Part shown: in pieces, positions 14,553 to 23,158 of the stretch
Position numbering within the stretch: the stretch's first letter is position 1
Layout of the letters: each line of letters opens with the position of its first letter
Source of the DNA: Halorhodospira sp.
Lineage (GTDB): Bacteria > Pseudomonadota > Gammaproteobacteria > Nitrococcales > Halorhodospiraceae
Assembly (NCBI GenBank): GCA_007121755.1
Contig: SKJZ01000244.1
Coordinates: forward strand, 1-27,210
DNA length: 27,210 nt
Direction: 5' to 3'
Notes under the pieces: generated by a model
The model's input: the letters and a program-made list of their open reading frames with translations, nothing else
Told to the model about the DNA's origin: nothing
The model's database searches: none
Made by a program: the position numbers and the translations under genes

Positions 14553-14841
14553 GGTTGATGGGCGTAAGGCGTGGCCGGCGGCGTCTCCCCATCGGCAACG
14601 TCGAACGGAGCGACCGCCCGGAGCCGGATCAGCCCCGAAGGGCGCGCACAGGGATGTGCGCGCCGGCCTGCGCGCATGGACCGATTCGCCGGGAACGAAT
14701 CGGGTCGCGCAAAGCGCGCCCGCAGGGTGCGGGCCAAGGATGGCCCGCAACAACGCGTCAGGCCGGGCCCGGCGGAGGGCGAGGAGCGCAGTGGGTCGCC
14801 GATGGGGAGACGCCGCCGGCCACGCCTTACGCCCACCAACC
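14553..14841. repeat. Inverted-repeat element B with inner hairpins
   Basis: Bases 14553-14596 and 14798-14841 are reverse complements over 44 bases with a single mismatch, enclosing about 200 bases. Inside are three tidy hairpins: GGCGCGCAC/GTGCGCGCC on an AGGGAT loop (14641-14664), CGATTCG/CGAATCG (14682-14702) and GCGGGCC/GGCCCGC on an AAGGAT loop (14729-14748). The first loop and the CATGGAC just after it are shared with element A (1-132). There is no transposase, no convincing coding frame and no visible target duplication. The element fills nearly all of the 400-base gap between the divergent zapB-like and ygfB genes. It looks like a non-autonomous dispersed repeat. Confidence 0.8.
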
Positions 14842-14886
14842 GGCTTCCTTGCTATCCTGGTTGGTCGGTAACCGGAGGCTAGAACG

Positions 14887-15438
14887 ATGGAGTGGGGTGA
14901 GCGTTACGATTCGGTAACGGAGATTCTGGAGAGTGTCGGCGCCCATATGGACGCCGCCGAAAGCCACGGAACGCTCTGTGGGATGCTAAGCGGGCCCAAG
15001 GGAGCCGAGCGCGCCGAATGGATGGCCGAGGTATTGGCCGACACCGAACCCCGGGGGGAGGCCGCCCGCGCATGCCTGGAGGCGTTGAGCATGCTGTTCG
15101 ACGAGACCGCCTCGTGGCTCGCCGACGACTCTTTCGGCTTCGACCCCCTCCTGCCGGAAGATGAAGTGCCTCTGCCGGTACGCGCCCGCGCCCTCGCCGG
15201 ATGGTGCCAGGGTTTTCTTTACGGGCTGGCGCGCACCGGGCCGGATGCCGATGCCGACCTCCCCCCCGAGTCGCGGGAAGCCCTGTCGGACATGGCCGAG
15301 ATCGCACGGGTGGCGGCCGCGCCCGATGAAGATGAAGACGACGAAGAGTCGTACGCCGAATTGGTCGAGTATGTGCGCGTCGCGGTCATGCTCTATCGCG
15401 AGCATGTTCAACGCAGCCGTCCGCTGGGGGAGGAGTGA
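14887..15438 (+). CDS. ygfB: UPF0149 family protein YgfB
   Basis: A 183-residue all-helical protein of the UPF0149/YecA-like family. Visible family features are ESHGTLCGMLSG near residue 25, FDPLLPEDEVPLPVRARALAGWCQGFLYGL in the middle, and a highly acidic stretch (PDEDEDDEESYAELVEYVRVAVMLYREH) at the end. In E. coli ygfB lies before pepP and divergent from zapA, exactly as here. In Pseudomonas aeruginosa YgfB is reported to lower AmpDh3 expression, but that role cannot be assumed here. ATG 14887 has a GGAGG ribosome site. The stop overlaps the pepP start by one base. Confidence 0.92.
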   Translation: MEWGERYDSVTEILESVGAHMDAAESHGTLCGMLSGPKGAERAEWMAEVLADTEPRGEAARACLEALSMLFDETASWLADDSFGFDPLLPEDEVPLPVRARALAGWCQGFLYGLARTGPDADADLPPESREALSDMAEIARVAAAPDEDEDDEESYAELVEYVRVAVMLYREHVQRSRPLGEE

Positions 15439-16796
15439 TGAACCGAGAGGCCGCAACCTTCGACGCCGTCGCCGAGGCGTCTCGTCACCGCGAACAACTC
15501 GCTCGGCTGATCGGGGAAGACGGTGTCGCCGTCATCCCCGCCGCTCTCGAACAGCCGCGCAACCGCGATGTCCACCATCCGTTCCGGCAGGACAGCGATT
15601 TCCTCTACCTCACCGGATTCCCCGAGCCCGAGGCCGTAGCGGTGATCGCGCCGGGACGTCCCGACGGGGAGTTTGTCCTCTTTTGCCGGCCGCGCGATCC
15701 GAAGCGTGAACAGTGGGACGGGCGGCGCGCCGGCCCCGACGGCGCCATCGCCGGCTACGGCGCGGACCAGGCCCACCCCCTGGACAACCTCGATGAAGAG
15801 CTGCCCAAGCTGCTCCTGGGACGCCGGCGGGTCGTCTTTCCGCTTGGGCGGGACGAGGCCTGGGACCGGCGCCTGCTGGAGTGGCTGCGGCGGGCCAGAG
15901 GCATCGCCCGCAACTGTCCCACCCTCCCCACTGCCGTCGAGTTGCCGCAGCGCTCCATCCACGAACTGCGGCTGATCAAGAGCCCGGCCGAGCTCGAGGC
16001 AATGCGGCGGGCCGCCGGCGTGACCGTCACCGCCCACCGCCGCGCTATGCAGGCCGTTCATCCGGGGATGCACGAGTACGAACTGGAGGCGGAGATTCTG
16101 TCCATTTTCCACCGTCACGGCGGTGAAGCGGCCTATCCGACCATCGTCGCCGGCGGTGATAACGCCTGCATTCTTCACTACGTGGAGAACCGCCGGCGAC
16201 TGCGCGCCGGCGACTTGGTGCTGATCGACGCCGGCTGCGAACTAGAAGGCTACGCCGCCGACATCACCCGCACGCTTCCCATCAGCGGAACCTTTACCGG
16301 CGAGCAACGCGCGGTCTACGACTTGGTGCTGGCGGCTCAGTTGGCCGCCATCGACACGGTCACCCCCGGACGGAGCTTCGACGATTTTCACGCCGCGGCC
16401 ACCCGCACCCTGGTCCAAGGGATGATCGATCTGGGCTGGTTGAGCGGCGAAGCCGACGCCTTGATCGAGGATAAGGCCCACCACGCCTTCTACCCCCACC
16501 GCACCGGCCACTGGCTCGGTCTGGACGTTCACGATGTCGGGCTGCCCGGCGAAGGCGGAGAGTGGCGGGCGCTACAAGCGGGCATGGCGCTCACGGTTGA
16601 ACCCGGTCTCTATGTTCCTCCCGGCGCCGAAGGCGTCGACGAGCGCTGGCACGGCATCGGGGTGCGCATTGAGGACGACGTAGTGGTAACGGTGGACGGT
16701 CCAAAGGTCCTCACCGCCGGCGCCCCGAAGGAGCCCGACGAGCTGGAGTCGTGGATCGCCGCCGCGATGGGGGGTGGCGAGTCACCGGGGGATTAG
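15438..16796 (+). CDS. pepP: Xaa-Pro aminopeptidase
   Basis: A two-metal (Mn) aminopeptidase that removes N-terminal residues preceding proline, in the cytoplasm. The 452-residue protein has the AMP_N domain (about 1-170, DVHHPFRQDSDFLYLTGF) and the pita-bread catalytic domain. All five metal ligands are visible: Asp264 (LIDAG), Asp275 (AADITRT), His358 (HRTGHWLGLDVHD), Glu388 (TVEPGLY) and Glu412 (GVRIEDDV), a few residues from their E. coli positions. ATG 15438 follows GGAGGAG and overlaps the ygfB stop by one base. In many gammaproteobacteria ubiH follows pepP; here an iron transporter does. Confidence 0.95.
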   Translation: MNREAATFDAVAEASRHREQLARLIGEDGVAVIPAALEQPRNRDVHHPFRQDSDFLYLTGFPEPEAVAVIAPGRPDGEFVLFCRPRDPKREQWDGRRAGPDGAIAGYGADQAHPLDNLDEELPKLLLGRRRVVFPLGRDEAWDRRLLEWLRRARGIARNCPTLPTAVELPQRSIHELRLIKSPAELEAMRRAAGVTVTAHRRAMQAVHPGMHEYELEAEILSIFHRHGGEAAYPTIVAGGDNACILHYVENRRRLRAGDLVLIDAGCELEGYAADITRTLPISGTFTGEQRAVYDLVLAAQLAAIDTVTPGRSFDDFHAAATRTLVQGMIDLGWLSGEADALIEDKAHHAFYPHRTGHWLGLDVHDVGLPGEGGEWRALQAGMALTVEPGLYVPPGAEGVDERWHGIGVRIEDDVVVTVDGPKVLTAGAPKEPDELESWIAAAMGGGESPGD

Positions 16797-16854
16797 CGCC
16801 GGAGATCCAGCCTTTCTTGCCGGTCAGTTCGTTGCCGGGGCGGCACATTACCGC

Positions 16855-16883
16855 TTGTCATCGGCAATGGGAATAATTATCGT
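16855..16883 (+). promoter_or_regulatory. Promoter with overlapping Fur box
   Basis: TTGTCA (16855-16860) and TATCGT (16878-16883) are 17 bases apart, a fair sigma70 promoter. Lying over its spacer and -10 is GGCAATGGGAATAATTATC (16863-16881), which matches 14 of 19 positions of the Fur consensus GATAATGATAATCATTATC. Fe-Fur bound there would block polymerase, giving iron repression of the transporter genes that follow. Confidence 0.65.
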
Positions 16884-16926
16884 TGCTCTTCTCTATCAAG
16901 GAATTGCTCGCTGGAGGATTCAGAAC

Positions 16927-17943
16927 ATGGTCCGACACCCGTTGCTCGGATTGACCGCGCTCGCCGGCCTCGCCGCCGCGGTGGGGCTGGCCGGTTGCGG
17001 AGCCGGTGACGACGAACTGACCGTCTACTCCGCCCGCCAGGAACACCTGATTAAGCCGATCTTCGATCGCTTCACCGAGGAGACGGGGATTGCGGTCCGC
17101 TATATCACCGATTCCGCCGCCCCGCTGATGGAGCGTTTGAAGTCCGAGGGCGATCGGACCAGAGCTGACATCTTGATGACCGTCGACGCCGGCAATCTCC
17201 ACCAGGCGGTGGAAAACGGGCTGCTGCAGAGCGTCGACTCGGGGCTCCTGCGCCAACGCATTCCGGAGCATCTGCACGACCCCGAAGGGCAGTGGTTCGG
17301 CTACTCCGTTCGCGCCCGGACGATCATCTACCACCCGGACCGGGTCGATCCGGCCAATCTTGATACCTACGAGGGATTAGCCGATCAGCAGTGGCGTTAC
17401 CGGCTCTGCATGCGCACATCACAGAAGGTCTACAACCAATCGCTGGTCGCGATGATGATGGCCCGCCTCGGTGAGGAGAGGACCGAGGAGATCGTCCGCG
17501 GATGGGTCACCAACTTCGCCACCGATCCCTTTTCCAACGACACCGCCGTGCTCAACGCGATCCAGGCCGGTCAGTGCGATGTCGGCGTCACCAACACCTA
17601 CTACCTGGGACGGCTGCTGCGCGACGATCCCGATCTGCTGCTGGAGGTCTTCTGGCCCAACCAAGAGGACCGGGGTGTCCATGTCAATGTTTCCGGCGCC
17701 GGCATGACCCGGCACGCGACGCGGACCGAGGAGGCCTTGACACTGTTGGAGTGGCTTGCCGGGGACGATGCGCAGGAGATGTTCGCCGCGCTCAACCTCG
17801 AGTATCCGGCCGTGGAAGGTGTACCCCTCGACCCGATCGTGGAGCAGTGGGGCGAGTTTAATGCCGACACGCTCAATGTCTCCGAGGCGGGCCGGCTCCA
17901 GCGCCAAGCGACCATGTTGATGGACCGTGCCGGTTACCGCTAA
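16927..17943 (+). CDS. Iron(III) ABC transporter substrate-binding lipoprotein
   Basis: A 338-residue periplasmic binding protein of the FbpA/FutA family that delivers ferric iron to its permease. It opens with a lipoprotein signal peptide ending LAGC (Cys24 as lipidated residue). The mature part begins ELTVYSARQEHLIKPIFDRFTEETG, typical of the family with Tyr34, and later has the tyrosine pair Tyr225/Tyr226 in TNTYYLGRL, the usual Fe(III) ligands. ATG 16927 has a GGAGG ribosome site. A putative Fur box lies at 16863-16881 and the permease starts six bases after the stop. The in-frame upstream extension into pepP is not coding. Confidence 0.93.
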   Translation: MVRHPLLGLTALAGLAAAVGLAGCGAGDDELTVYSARQEHLIKPIFDRFTEETGIAVRYITDSAAPLMERLKSEGDRTRADILMTVDAGNLHQAVENGLLQSVDSGLLRQRIPEHLHDPEGQWFGYSVRARTIIYHPDRVDPANLDTYEGLADQQWRYRLCMRTSQKVYNQSLVAMMMARLGEERTEEIVRGWVTNFATDPFSNDTAVLNAIQAGQCDVGVTNTYYLGRLLRDDPDLLLEVFWPNQEDRGVHVNVSGAGMTRHATRTEEALTLLEWLAGDDAQEMFAALNLEYPAVEGVPLDPIVEQWGEFNADTLNVSEAGRLQRQATMLMDRAGYR

Positions 17944-17949
17944 CGACCA

Positions 17950-19602
17950 ATGGTGGAACCCACTGTGTTAAAGCCGCCCCGCCGGTTCATGGCGATCCGG
18001 CGGGCGTGGCGGCGGGTCGGTGGATGGCGGGCCTTCGCCTTGGCTACCGGGGCCGTATTCGGCGCGCCGATCCTGGTGGCGGTCGCCTCGTGGCTCTTCC
18101 CGGACCACGAGGTATGGAACCACTTGGCCGCCACCCTCCTGCCGGAGGTCCTGCGCAATACCTTTATTTTGATCTTCGGGGTCGGCTCCGCCGTGTTGGT
18201 CATCGGTGTCGGGCTGGCCTGGCTGACCGCAGTCTGCGAGTTTCCCGGCCGCAAAGTCTTCGACTGGGCGCTTATGCTGCCGTTGGCGGTACCGACCTAC
18301 GTTCTGGCTTTCGTCTTCGTCGGTCTGTTCGAGTACGCCGGCCCGGTGCAGACGGCGTTGCGGGACGCGTTCGGACCGGAGATTTGGTTTCCGGCCATCC
18401 GCTCCGCTCCCGGCGTTGTCCTGGTCATGGCACTGGTGCTTTACCCCTACGTCTATATGTTGGCACGAGCCGCCTTCGTCGCTCAGGGGAGAGCGCCGCT
18501 GGAAGCCGCTCGCGTCCAGGGGCTGTCGCCGTCCGCAGCCTTCTTCCGGGTGGCGCTGCCCATGGCGAGGCCCGCCATCGCCGCCGGCACCGCGCTCGCG
18601 CTGATGGAGACACTGGCTGATTTCGGAGCGGTCTCCATCTTTAACTTCCAGACCTTCACCACCGCCATCTATCGCGCTTGGTACGGCTACCAGAGCCTGG
18701 AAGCAGCGGCCCAGCTCTCCGCCATTCTCCTGCTCATCGTCTTTTCGGGGCTGTGGCTGGAGCGGCGGGCGCGCGGCCGGGCGCGTTTCGATCAGCGCAA
18801 TCACGACCGGGTCGAGCGCATCCAACTGCGTGGATGGAAGCGCTGGGGCGCCACCGGGGCAGCCGGCACCGTCCTCTTCTTCGGCTTTCTCCTGCCTGCC
18901 GCGCAGCTTGCGGTCTGGGCCTGGGGACAGGCCGACACCCTCGGCCCCGGCTACCTCAACCTAATCCGCAACACCCTCACCCTAGGCGGTATCGCCGCCG
19001 TTGCCACCGTCGCCGTTGCATTGCTTCTGGCCTACGGCCGGCGCGTCCAATCCGACACGATCACTCAGAAGGCCGTCGCCGTCTCCACGCTGGGCTACGC
19101 CATGCCGGGCTCGGTGCTGGCGGTGGGTATCATGCTCTCTTTCACCTGGATCGATCACAGCTTGGCGTGGCTGATCGCACCCTGGGGGGGGCTCGGTACG
19201 ACTTTCCTTGCCGGCAGCGTGATTGCGCTGATCCTCGCCTACATGATCCGCTTCATGGCCGTCGCGTACGGCGCCGTCGACAGCAGCCTGGAGCGCATCC
19301 GGCCGGTGCTCCGCGACGCCGCCCGCAGCCTTGGCGCCAGGGAGCGCGAGGTGATTCGGCGGGTCTACATCCCGATGCTGCGGCCCGGCATCCTCACCGG
19401 CATCCTGCTGGTCGGCGTCGACGTAATGAAAGAGATGCCTGCCACACTGCTGCTGCGCCCGTTCGGTTGGGACACCCTCGCCTTGCGAATCTTTGAACTC
19501 ACCGTGGAAGGCCACTGGGAACGCGCCGCGGTGCCGGCTGTCACCCTGGTGGTGGTCGGCCTCATTCCGGTGATCTTCCTGGTACGGCGCTCGTCGCGGT
19601 AG
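17950..19602 (+). CDS. Iron(III) ABC transporter permease (FbpB-like)
   Basis: A 550-residue inner-membrane protein, a fused double permease with about 12 membrane spans. Each half carries the loop that docks the ATPase: EAARVQGLSPSAAFFRVALP (from Glu185) and DAARSLGAREREVIRRVYIP (from Asp456). This duplicated form is typical of FbpB/SfuB/FutB-type ferric permeases. It begins six bases after the binding protein gene; ATG 17950 is used, with ATG 17989 as an alternative, and neither has a strong ribosome site. No ATPase gene follows: the next gene is gcvT, so the nucleotide-binding subunit must be encoded elsewhere. Confidence 0.94.
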   Translation: MVEPTVLKPPRRFMAIRRAWRRVGGWRAFALATGAVFGAPILVAVASWLFPDHEVWNHLAATLLPEVLRNTFILIFGVGSAVLVIGVGLAWLTAVCEFPGRKVFDWALMLPLAVPTYVLAFVFVGLFEYAGPVQTALRDAFGPEIWFPAIRSAPGVVLVMALVLYPYVYMLARAAFVAQGRAPLEAARVQGLSPSAAFFRVALPMARPAIAAGTALALMETLADFGAVSIFNFQTFTTAIYRAWYGYQSLEAAAQLSAILLLIVFSGLWLERRARGRARFDQRNHDRVERIQLRGWKRWGATGAAGTVLFFGFLLPAAQLAVWAWGQADTLGPGYLNLIRNTLTLGGIAAVATVAVALLLAYGRRVQSDTITQKAVAVSTLGYAMPGSVLAVGIMLSFTWIDHSLAWLIAPWGGLGTTFLAGSVIALILAYMIRFMAVAYGAVDSSLERIRPVLRDAARSLGAREREVIRRVYIPMLRPGILTGILLVGVDVMKEMPATLLLRPFGWDTLALRIFELTVEGHWERAAVPAVTLVVVGLIPVIFLVRRSSR

Positions 19603-19621
19603 TGGCGTGCCACCGGTCCAT

Positions 19622-19650
19622 TTGGGTTGGCGGGGGCGAATGCGTATAGT
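19622..19650 (+). promoter_or_regulatory. Possible promoter of the gcv operon
   Basis: TATAGT (19645-19650) is a good -10, 35 bases before ATG 19685. A weak -35, TTGGGT (19622-19627), is 17 bases upstream. The short gap after the permease (82 bases) holds no glycine riboswitch. Confidence 0.4.
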
Positions 19651-19684
19651 ATTGCGCCACACTGAGCCACGAACCCCGTTACCG

Positions 19685-20767
19685 ATGCCCCGCAAAACCC
19701 CGCTCTACGACGCCCACGAAGCCGCCGGCGCGCGCATTGTGGACTTCGCGGGCTGGGCCATGCCCGTGCATTTCGGCTCCCAACTCGCCGAGCACGAGGC
19801 CGTGCGCGCCGCCTGCGGACTCTTCGATGTCTCCCATATGGCGATCACCGACCTCGCCGGGGGCGGCGCGCGTGCGCTGCTGCGCGAAATCCTGGCCAAC
19901 GACGTGGCGAAGCTCGACGAGCAGACGGACAAAGCGCTCTACAGCTGTATGCTCAACGACAACGGCGGCATCATCGACGACCTGATCGTCTACCACCGGG
20001 GCGGCGCCGATTACCGGATTGTCTCTAACGCCGCGACTCGCGAACGCGTCCGGCCGTATCTGGACGAGCGTGCGGCCCGGCACGGCGTGACGCCCGCCCC
20101 CCGGGATGATCTGGCGATGATCGCGATCCAGGGACCCCGCGCGGTGGAGATGCTCCGTACCGCGCTCGGCGACGACGCGGAGCCCGCCGTCGCACTGAAA
20201 CCGTTCCACAGCGTGGAGACCGCGGACGCCTTCATCGGGCGCACCGGCTACACCGGAGAGGACGGCTTCGAGGTAATACTGTCCGCGCCCGCGGCTGGGG
20301 TGTTCTGGCGGCGGTTGATGCAAGCCGGCGCCCGGCCGTGCGGCCTCGGCGCCCGCGACAGCCTTCGCCTGGAGGCAGGGCTAAACCTCAACGGCCAAGA
20401 CATGGATGAAGAGACCACGCCGCTGGAGGCGGGACTCGGCTGGACGGTCGCCTGGGAGCCGGAAGACCGCTTCTTCGTCGGCCGCCCGGCGTTGGAAGCG
20501 CAGCGACGCGACGGGCCGCAGTACCGCATGATCGGGCTGGTGCTGGAGGGCCGGGCCTTGCCGCGGCACGGCTGCGCGGTGCGCACCGACGCTGGCGACG
20601 GGATTATCACCAGCGGGGGGCACTCGCCGGTGTTGGGGCGCCCGATCGCGTTGGCGCGCATTCCGGCGGCGGCGCAAGACGGCTTCCAAGTCCATATCCG
20701 TAACCGCGAGGTGCCCGCGCGGGCGGTACGGCCTCCCTTTGTTCGTCATGGTAAGGTATGCGTTTAA
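19685..20767 (+). CDS. gcvT: Glycine cleavage system T protein (aminomethyltransferase)
   Basis: Transfers the methylene group from the aminomethyl-lipoyl arm of the H protein to tetrahydrofolate, releasing ammonia. The 360-residue protein starts RKTPLYDAHEAAGARIVDFAG, the usual GcvT opening, which sets ATG 19685 over upstream in-frame starts. Further signatures are FGSQLAEHEAVRAACGLFDVSHM, GGIIDDLIVY with the folate-site Asp, GYTGEDGFEV, and LGARDSLRLEAGLNLNGQDM. Length matches the family. The ribosome site is weak. It leads gcvH (49 bases on), gcvPA, tpx and gcvPB in one direction. Confidence 0.95.
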   Translation: MPRKTPLYDAHEAAGARIVDFAGWAMPVHFGSQLAEHEAVRAACGLFDVSHMAITDLAGGGARALLREILANDVAKLDEQTDKALYSCMLNDNGGIIDDLIVYHRGGADYRIVSNAATRERVRPYLDERAARHGVTPAPRDDLAMIAIQGPRAVEMLRTALGDDAEPAVALKPFHSVETADAFIGRTGYTGEDGFEVILSAPAAGVFWRRLMQAGARPCGLGARDSLRLEAGLNLNGQDMDEETTPLEAGLGWTVAWEPEDRFFVGRPALEAQRRDGPQYRMIGLVLEGRALPRHGCAVRTDAGDGIITSGGHSPVLGRPIALARIPAAAQDGFQVHIRNREVPARAVRPPFVRHGKVCV

Positions 20768-20816
20768 TCATCCACTCAATAGGTAACCGTCCCCGAAACC
20801 ACGAGGATCACACACC

Positions 20817-21206
20817 ATGAGCGAGGTTCCCCTGGATTTGAAGTACACCCGCAGCCATGAGTGGGTCCGGCTTGAGGACGATGGCACCGTTACTGTGGGT
20901 ATCAGCGATCACGCTCAGGCGGCGCTGGGCGATCTGGTCTTCGTGGAACCGCCGGAGGCCGGGGCCGAGCTGTCCGCTGATGAGGCCTGCACGGTCGTCG
21001 AATCCGTCAAGGCCGCCTCCGATGTCTACGCGCCGGTCGCCGGAGAGGTCATCGAGGTCAACACGCTGCTCGACGACACGCCCGAACTGATCAACTCCGA
21101 CCCGTACGGCGAAGGGTGGATCATGCGGCTGCGCCCCGCGGACGCGGCGGAACTGGACCGGCTGATGAGCGCCGACGACTATCGGCAGTTGGTCGCCGAA
21201 GAGTAA
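20817..21206 (+). CDS. gcvH: Glycine cleavage system H protein
   Basis: The lipoyl carrier that shuttles the aminomethyl group between the P, T and L proteins. It is 129 residues, as usual, with YTRSHEWVRLEDDGTVTVGISDHAQAALGDLVFVE at the front and the lipoylated Lys65 in VVESVKAASDVYAPVAG. NSDPYGEGWIMRL closes the fold. The VFVEPPEAG segment has Pro where most H proteins have Leu (VELPE), a small difference. The E3 lipoamide dehydrogenase is not in the window. Confidence 0.96.
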   Translation: MSEVPLDLKYTRSHEWVRLEDDGTVTVGISDHAQAALGDLVFVEPPEAGAELSADEACTVVESVKAASDVYAPVAGEVIEVNTLLDDTPELINSDPYGEGWIMRLRPADAAELDRLMSADDYRQLVAEE

Positions 21207-21235
21207 CCGCGCTTTCCAACACGAGTATTCGTTTC

Positions 21236-22615
21236 ATGCCTTTCATTCCGCACACCGAGGACGAAGTCCGCGAAATGCTCGACGCCGTCGGCGTTGACTC
21301 GCTGGACGCCCTTTTCGACGAGATCCCCGCGAGCCTGGCCACGGGCGGTCTGGAGCGCGTACCCGAAGGGCTCGGTGAAATGGAAGTCATGCGCCTGATG
21401 CGGGAGCGGGCGGCGACCGACCAGCAGCCCCTTTGCTTTCTGGGCGCGGGCGCCTACGAGCACCATATCCCGGCCGCGGTATGGGAACTCACCACCCGTG
21501 GCGAATTCTACAGCGCCTATACGCCGTACCAGGCCGAGGCGTCTCAAGGCACGCTGCAACTGGTCTATGAGTATCAGACCATGATGTGCGAGCTGACCGG
21601 GCTCGGCGTCTCGAACGCCTCGCTTTACGACGGCGCCACCGCCTTGGCGGAGGCCGTGCTCATGGCGGTACGCGCCAACCGTAAGGACAAGAGCCGCCGG
21701 ATCTTAATGCCACGGACGGTCCACCCCGTCTACCGCAAAGTTGTCCAGACCATTGTCTCCAACCAGAACATCGAGCTGGTCGAAGCGCCATTCGACGACA
21801 CCGTGGGCCGGATCGACCCGGAAAGTTTGGGCCGCTTCGAGGACATGGCTTTCGCGGCGGTGGTCATCCCACAGCCCAACTTCTTCGGTGCGCTGGAGGA
21901 GGTGGACCGGCTAACCGATTGGGCCCACAACATGGGGGCGCTGGCGATCGCCCTCTGCAATCCGGTCTCTCTGGCCGTATTGACCCCGCCGGGCGAGTGG
22001 GGCGGCCGCGGCGCCGACATCGCCTGCGGTGAAGGCCAACCCCTGGGAATCCCGCTCAGTTCGGGAGGCCCGTACTTCGGGTTCATGACTTGCCGCAAGG
22101 AGCACGTGCGGCAGCTGCCGGGCCGGATTGTCGGCCGCACCGTCGACGCCGACGGCCGTACGGGGTACACACTGACCCTGCAGGCTCGCGAACAGCATAT
22201 CCGCCGCTCCAAGGCGACTTCGAATATTTGCACCAACCAGGGCCTGATGGTCACGGCGGCGACGATCCACATGGCTCTACTGGGCGCCGAGGGCCTCGCC
22301 CGGGTGGCAGCCGACAGCCACGCCAACACGCGTGAGCTGGTACAACGGCTTATTGCCATCGCCGGTGTCGAACGCTGTTTCGACGGTCCGTTTTTCCATG
22401 AAACACCGCTGCGCTTGCCGGCCGAGGCTGGGGAAATACTGGAAGGTTTGTCCGCAGAAGGTATCCTTGGGGGGTACGACCTTGCCAACGACTACCCCGA
22501 ACTCGGCGACGCCGTGCTTGTTTGCGCCACGGAGACACGGACCGGGGCGGATATCGACGCCTACGCCAACGCCTTGGGAGCCTGTCTTCGCGGTAGCCAA
22601 CGCGCCCGGGCATGA
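21236..22615 (+). CDS. gcvPA: Glycine dehydrogenase (decarboxylating) subunit 1
   Basis: The N-terminal subunit of two-part glycine decarboxylase (P protein). With GcvPB it decarboxylates glycine and loads the aminomethyl group on GcvH. The 459-residue protein starts MPFIPHTEDEVREMLDAVGV, as in the family, and has FLGAGAYEHHIPAAV, FYSAYTPYQAEASQGTLQ, NASLYDGATALAEA, GEGQPLGIPLSSGGPYFG and SKATSNICTNQGL. It has no PLP lysine, which is normal because subunit 2 binds the cofactor. ATG 21236 lies 29 bases after gcvH with no clear ribosome site. The split into two genes is the natural two-subunit form, not a frameshift. Confidence 0.95.
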   Translation: MPFIPHTEDEVREMLDAVGVDSLDALFDEIPASLATGGLERVPEGLGEMEVMRLMRERAATDQQPLCFLGAGAYEHHIPAAVWELTTRGEFYSAYTPYQAEASQGTLQLVYEYQTMMCELTGLGVSNASLYDGATALAEAVLMAVRANRKDKSRRILMPRTVHPVYRKVVQTIVSNQNIELVEAPFDDTVGRIDPESLGRFEDMAFAAVVIPQPNFFGALEEVDRLTDWAHNMGALAIALCNPVSLAVLTPPGEWGGRGADIACGEGQPLGIPLSSGGPYFGFMTCRKEHVRQLPGRIVGRTVDADGRTGYTLTLQAREQHIRRSKATSNICTNQGLMVTAATIHMALLGAEGLARVAADSHANTRELVQRLIAIAGVERCFDGPFFHETPLRLPAEAGEILEGLSAEGILGGYDLANDYPELGDAVLVCATETRTGADIDAYANALGACLRGSQRARA

Positions 22616-22645
22616 GCCGTTTTCGGCCATCCGGAGGAACGCGAA

Positions 22646-23146
22646 ATGGCAGAGATCACAATCAAAGGGCAGCCCGGCCGCACCGTCGGCGAATTGCCCG
22701 CCGTTGGTGCTTCGGTACCCGATTTTCGGCTGGCGGACCGGGATTTCAACGACCGGACCCTTGCCGATTTTCAAGGCCCGCTGCTGCTGAATATCGTATT
22801 GAGCCTCGACACTTCAGTTTGCGCCGCGTCGGCCCAACGATTCAACGAAATGGCGAAACGATTTCCGGGAGTGACAATGGCCACCGTCTCCGCCGACCTC
22901 CCTTTCGCCCAGAAGAGGGTGTGCGGTGACAGCGGGCTGGACAACATGACCACACTCTCCACCATGCGCGGGGAGGGCTTCGGTCGTGACTACGGGGTCA
23001 GGATCGCAGACGGTCCCCTGGAAGGATTGTGCTCCCGCGCCGTAGTGGTGATCGGCGGCGACCGGCGGGTACTGTATACCCAGTTGGTCTCGGAGACATC
23101 GCAAGAGCCCGATTACGACGCCGTCGAGCAGGCATTGGCATCATGA
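22646..23146 (+). CDS. tpx: Thiol peroxidase (Tpx, atypical 2-Cys peroxiredoxin)
   Basis: Reduces hydrogen peroxide and organic peroxides using thioredoxin. The 166-residue protein has the Tpx active-site segment LSLDTSVCAAS with peroxidatic Cys59, and the resolving Cys93 in FAQKRVCGDSGLDNMTTLS. The disulphide forms within one chain. Length is normal (E. coli 168). A CGGAGGAA ribosome site precedes ATG 22646, 30 bases after gcvPA. It stands between the two glycine decarboxylase subunit genes, an unusual place, and should be co-expressed with them. Its stop lies next to the gcvPB ribosome site. Confidence 0.95.
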   Translation: MAEITIKGQPGRTVGELPAVGASVPDFRLADRDFNDRTLADFQGPLLLNIVLSLDTSVCAASAQRFNEMAKRFPGVTMATVSADLPFAQKRVCGDSGLDNMTTLSTMRGEGFGRDYGVRIADGPLEGLCSRAVVVIGGDRRVLYTQLVSETSQEPDYDAVEQALAS

Positions 23147-23152
23147 TCCAAG

Positions 23153-23158
23153 AGGAGG
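23153..23158 (+). promoter_or_regulatory. Ribosome site that sets the gcvPB start
   Basis: A perfect AGGAGG, five bases before GTG 23164. It rules against ATG 23143, which overlaps the tpx stop and would place this motif inside the coding region. Confidence 0.75.

Noticed and set aside
14553..14841. Insertion sequence or CRISPR at the large repeat
   Set aside because: There is no transposase frame and no series of equal repeats and spacers, only one inverted pair with inner hairpins.
19603..19684. Glycine riboswitch before gcvT
   Set aside because: The gap is only 82 bases and lacks the tandem aptamer core; only a promoter-like -10 is visible.
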